This document shows, one piece after another, positions 54,901 to 54,992 of a stretch of 54,992 bases of DNA. Under the pieces are notes generated by a model. That model saw only the letters and a program-made list of their open reading frames with translations, had not been told where the DNA came from and ran no database searches. The stretch is from Prosthecobacter debontii (GTDB lineage Bacteria > Verrucomicrobiota > Verrucomicrobiia > Verrucomicrobiales > Verrucomicrobiaceae): contig CAMAQH010000025.1 of the NCBI GenBank assembly GCA_945860295.1, positions 1 to 54,992 of the forward strand, in the 5' to 3' direction. The position numbers and the translations under genes were made by a program. Within the stretch, counting starts at the first letter, position 1, and every line of letters starts with the position of its first letter.

Positions 54901-54992
54901 ATCAATGTCGCCGAGAATACTACGGCGGTGACGACGGTGGTCGCCACGGATGTGGACGCAAGTCAGACCAAGACCTACAGCATCGTCGTCGG
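48955..54992 (+). CDS. Giant exported repeat protein with FG-GAP, IPT and cadherin-like domains (runs off right edge)
   Basis: A single frame of 2012 codons and two bases remains open at the window edge. The start at 48955 gives a signal peptide (MKTLRHLTLTLLFSLLALPAVHA, cleavage before APAET). Residues 24-252 are a beta-rich N-terminal domain ending YPITIDPI. Residues 253-717 are seven FG-GAP-like repeats of 62-69 residues, each with FG-S-VAVSGDTVVVGA and GAAYVFVRS. An IPT/TIG domain (about 720-805), a cadherin-like repeat (about 806-916), an unassigned beta-rich part (to about 1100), an ASH/HYDIN-like domain (about 1102-1210) and further cadherin-like repeats of 109 or 101 residues follow. 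It is probably a secreted or surface adhesin; its C-terminal anchor is not visible. Confidence 0.92.
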   Translation, partial: MKTLRHLTLTLLFSLLALPAVHAAPAETSPAPGKPKQLASPEQVPQGLEKSDWSSIRAAYEAGRHAFQPTASGWQARNPGQQWTTQFDQRGFLAQPKAGGWTWGLELQSYGFGEQQTAVGGTPAVKAEGQRLSYQWDATVQEWFVNDQRGLEHGFTISQRPEADPTLKSSDSTLNFVIATRGSLSPQVAADAQGVSFQDKSGATVLNYAGLKVWDADGKTLASRFEPAGEGRVRLRVDESSARYPITIDPIAQQAYLKPDAFGTTQVGDLFGSSVAVSGDTVVVAARSENSSTTGVNSTPDEAAADSGAAYVFVRSGGTWSQQAYLKASQVTAGDNFGGFSVAVSGDTVVVGANLEDSSTTGVNSTPDELGADAGAAYVFVRSGTTWTEQAYLKASQVTAGDQFGVSVAVSGDTVVVGANFEDSSSTGANSTPNEVFGVAGNAGAAYVFVRSGTTWTQQAYLKASQVSALDQFGASVAVSGNTVVVGAAHEDSSTTGVNSTPDESVSAAGAAYVFVRSGTTWTEQAYLKASQVTATDFFGNSVSVSGDTVVVGANQEDSGTTGVNSTPDESVSAAGAAYVFVRSDGTWSQQAYLKPSHVTIADQFGFTLAVSGDTLVVGSHFEDSSTTGINRTPNESDLSAGAAYVFVRSGTTWSQQAYLKASQVNTQDYFARSVAVSGDTVVVGAPQEDSSTTGINSTPDEADSSAGAAYVFIGLGAGAPAPTVTDVSPATGTTAGGTSVTITGTDFTGATGVTIGGAAATSVTVVNDTTITATTPAGSAGTASVVVTTSAGSNAANTLFTYANQAPVITSNGGGAAAAINVAENATAVTTVTATDADSGQTKTYSISGGADSAQFSINSSTGVLTFRIARDYENPADAGLNNVYDLIVTVTDNGTGSLSDSQTLSVTVTNVNESNALLAIDNTGANDPVNINTGRNWNFRISAGAGGVVKIDRALFGLNKGVNAVEDITFKIYSGLGGNQVGNTVLRQATLTSLQVDNFFTTQEVFAFDELTLTPGDYSATLTTLAPSGNTDYDLKNGKIAIYDASGYVDANSTVLSSFYWVQDSNDTGTAGTSFAVNSSQPAGSALQVAEISVFNGATISDPALADGQLSAVSFGSANLGSTVAKTFTLKNEGLDTLTLYGISITGSNADLFSVTTAPATLSLAAGASTTFTVSFSPVVSGAAVAAMSIASSDPDEASFDLVLNGAGGSAPVITSNSGGATAAINVAENSTAVTTVTATDADAGQTQTYSIVVGADSAKFSIDPSTGVLTFASAPNFEVPTDGGANNVYEVTVKIVDNGSPVLDDTQALSVTVTNVNEAPVITSNGGGATAAINVAENSTAVTTVVATDADVGQTVTYSITGGADSAKFSIVAATGVLTFATAPNFEVPTDGGTNNVYDLIVTATDDGSPVGTKTQTIAVTVTNVDDAPVITSSGSASFAENATGTVYTAAGSDPESAALSYTLGGTDAGRFDINATSGAVTFKVAPNFEAPSDSGTDNVYDTTVTASDGGLSSAARAVAITVTDVNEAPVITSNGGDTPTGINVAENTTAVTTVTATDVDASQTKTYSIVVGADSAKFSIDPSTGVLTFASAPNFEVPTDGGANNVYEVTVKIVDNGSPVLDDTQALSVTVTDVNETPVITSNSGGATAAINVAENSTAVTTVVATDADVGQTVTYSITGGADSAKFSIVAATGVLTFATAPNFEVPTDGGGNNVYDLIVTATDDGSPVGTKTQTIAVTVTDVSPAPTLAAISKSGTEDTTVTFTAANFTSAFTDPESGSLTSIRVVTLPATGLLKLSGTNVTASQVITLANLGNLTYVPVANENGDKTFTATATDGSLTSPTATVTMTLAAVNDAPVITSNSGGASAAISVAENSTAVTTVVATDVDLPAQGITYSISGTDSAKFSIVPATGVLTFVSAPNFEVPTDGGTNNVYDLVVTATDDGSPVGTKTQTIVLTVTNVNEAPVITSNGGDTPTGINVAENTTAVTTVVATDVDASQTKTYSIVV
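49711..51105 (+). repeat. Seven tandem FG-GAP-like repeats
   Basis: Repeat units start at 49711, 49918, 50119, 50326, 50524, 50722 and 50920, mostly 198-207 bp each. Every unit holds QAYLK, a V-SGDTVVVGA strand, an S-S-T-T-G-x-N-S-T-P-x-E loop and GAAYVFVRS. Seven units suit a seven-bladed beta propeller of the integrin-alpha type. The unit copies are similar at DNA level, so recombination between them is possible. Confidence 0.85.
52591..54528 (+). repeat. Cadherin-like tandem repeats with 957-bp higher-order unit
   Basis: Repeat units begin (APVITSN or equivalent) at 52591, 52918, 53245, 53548 and 53875, with lengths 327, 327, 303 and 327 bp. The 327+327+303 group of 957 bp is nearly repeated: 52591-53244 matches 53548-54201 closely at DNA level. 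The unit at 54202 is a different, tandem-95-like domain, and the 327-bp type resumes at 54532 and 54859. Confidence 0.85.

Noticed and set aside
49711..54992. CRISPR-like regular repetition
   Set aside because: The repeats are long, in frame and coding; there are no short identical repeats with unique spacers, and no CRISPR array or tRNA/rRNA gene was found in the window.

Overview
The window looks like a chromosomal stretch from a Gram-negative, surface-polysaccharide-rich bacterium of moderate GC content. A Verrucomicrobiota (Prosthecobacter-like) or other PVC-group host is my best guess. It rests on the mix of very long FG-GAP/cadherin-like secreted proteins, a collagen-like protein, an ECF sigma factor and a large minus-strand O-antigen cluster. 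This is inference; no rRNA or tRNA gene is present to confirm it.

Left edge (1-2.5 kb): the start of an IS3-family transposase gene runs off the left edge, and the IS end at about 142 truncates a heavy-metal P-type ATPase gene. A zinc alcohol dehydrogenase and a probable IS4-type remnant follow.

2.5-29.3 kb: a long, almost entirely minus-strand surface-glycan locus. Read in the direction of transcription it begins with wzm (ABC permease), an acyltransferase, a Wzt-like ATPase, a pyruvyltransferase-like protein and a second Wzt-like ATPase. A tightly overlapping nucleotide-sugar operon follows: rfbF, rfbG, C-methyltransferase, 3,5-epimerase, SDR reductase and a second methyltransferase. After that come a CmcI-type protein and a series of glycosyltransferases and methyltransferases. 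Together these would make a CDP-activated, probably C-methylated 6-deoxyhexose, build it into a glycan and export the glycan by the Wzm/Wzt route. Between 10.5 and 15.1 kb a three-gene GT9/GT2/DXD-glycosyltransferase module is present twice; the second copy and part of the first have decayed through frameshifts and deletion. A small lipoprotein gene and a 65-residue pilin-signal ORF sit on the plus strand at 3.8-4.3 kb.

29.5-34 kb: a GbsR/MarR-type regulator is divergent from a plus-strand run of three glycosyltransferase genes (GT2, GT4, GT39-like), with palindromes in the gap. 34-37.4 kb: housekeeping genes hisS, panE and a purine nucleoside phosphorylase.

37.4-46.2 kb: secreted and envelope proteins (collagen-like protein, a 712-residue exported protein, a zinc metalloprotease with PKD domain, a 59-residue YHS-like metal-binding protein), a truncated HEPN-like gene, an ECF sigma factor, a PIG-L deacetylase and a lipoprotein with two aspartyl-protease motifs. 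The intergenic gaps carry short repeats and palindromes. 46.2-48.4 kb: a second pyruvyltransferase-like gene with a glycosyltransferase.

48.9 kb to the right edge: one uninterrupted plus-strand reading frame of at least 2012 codons, still open at the edge. It encodes an exported protein with seven FG-GAP-like repeats, an IPT/TIG domain and cadherin-like repeats arranged in a 957-bp higher-order unit.
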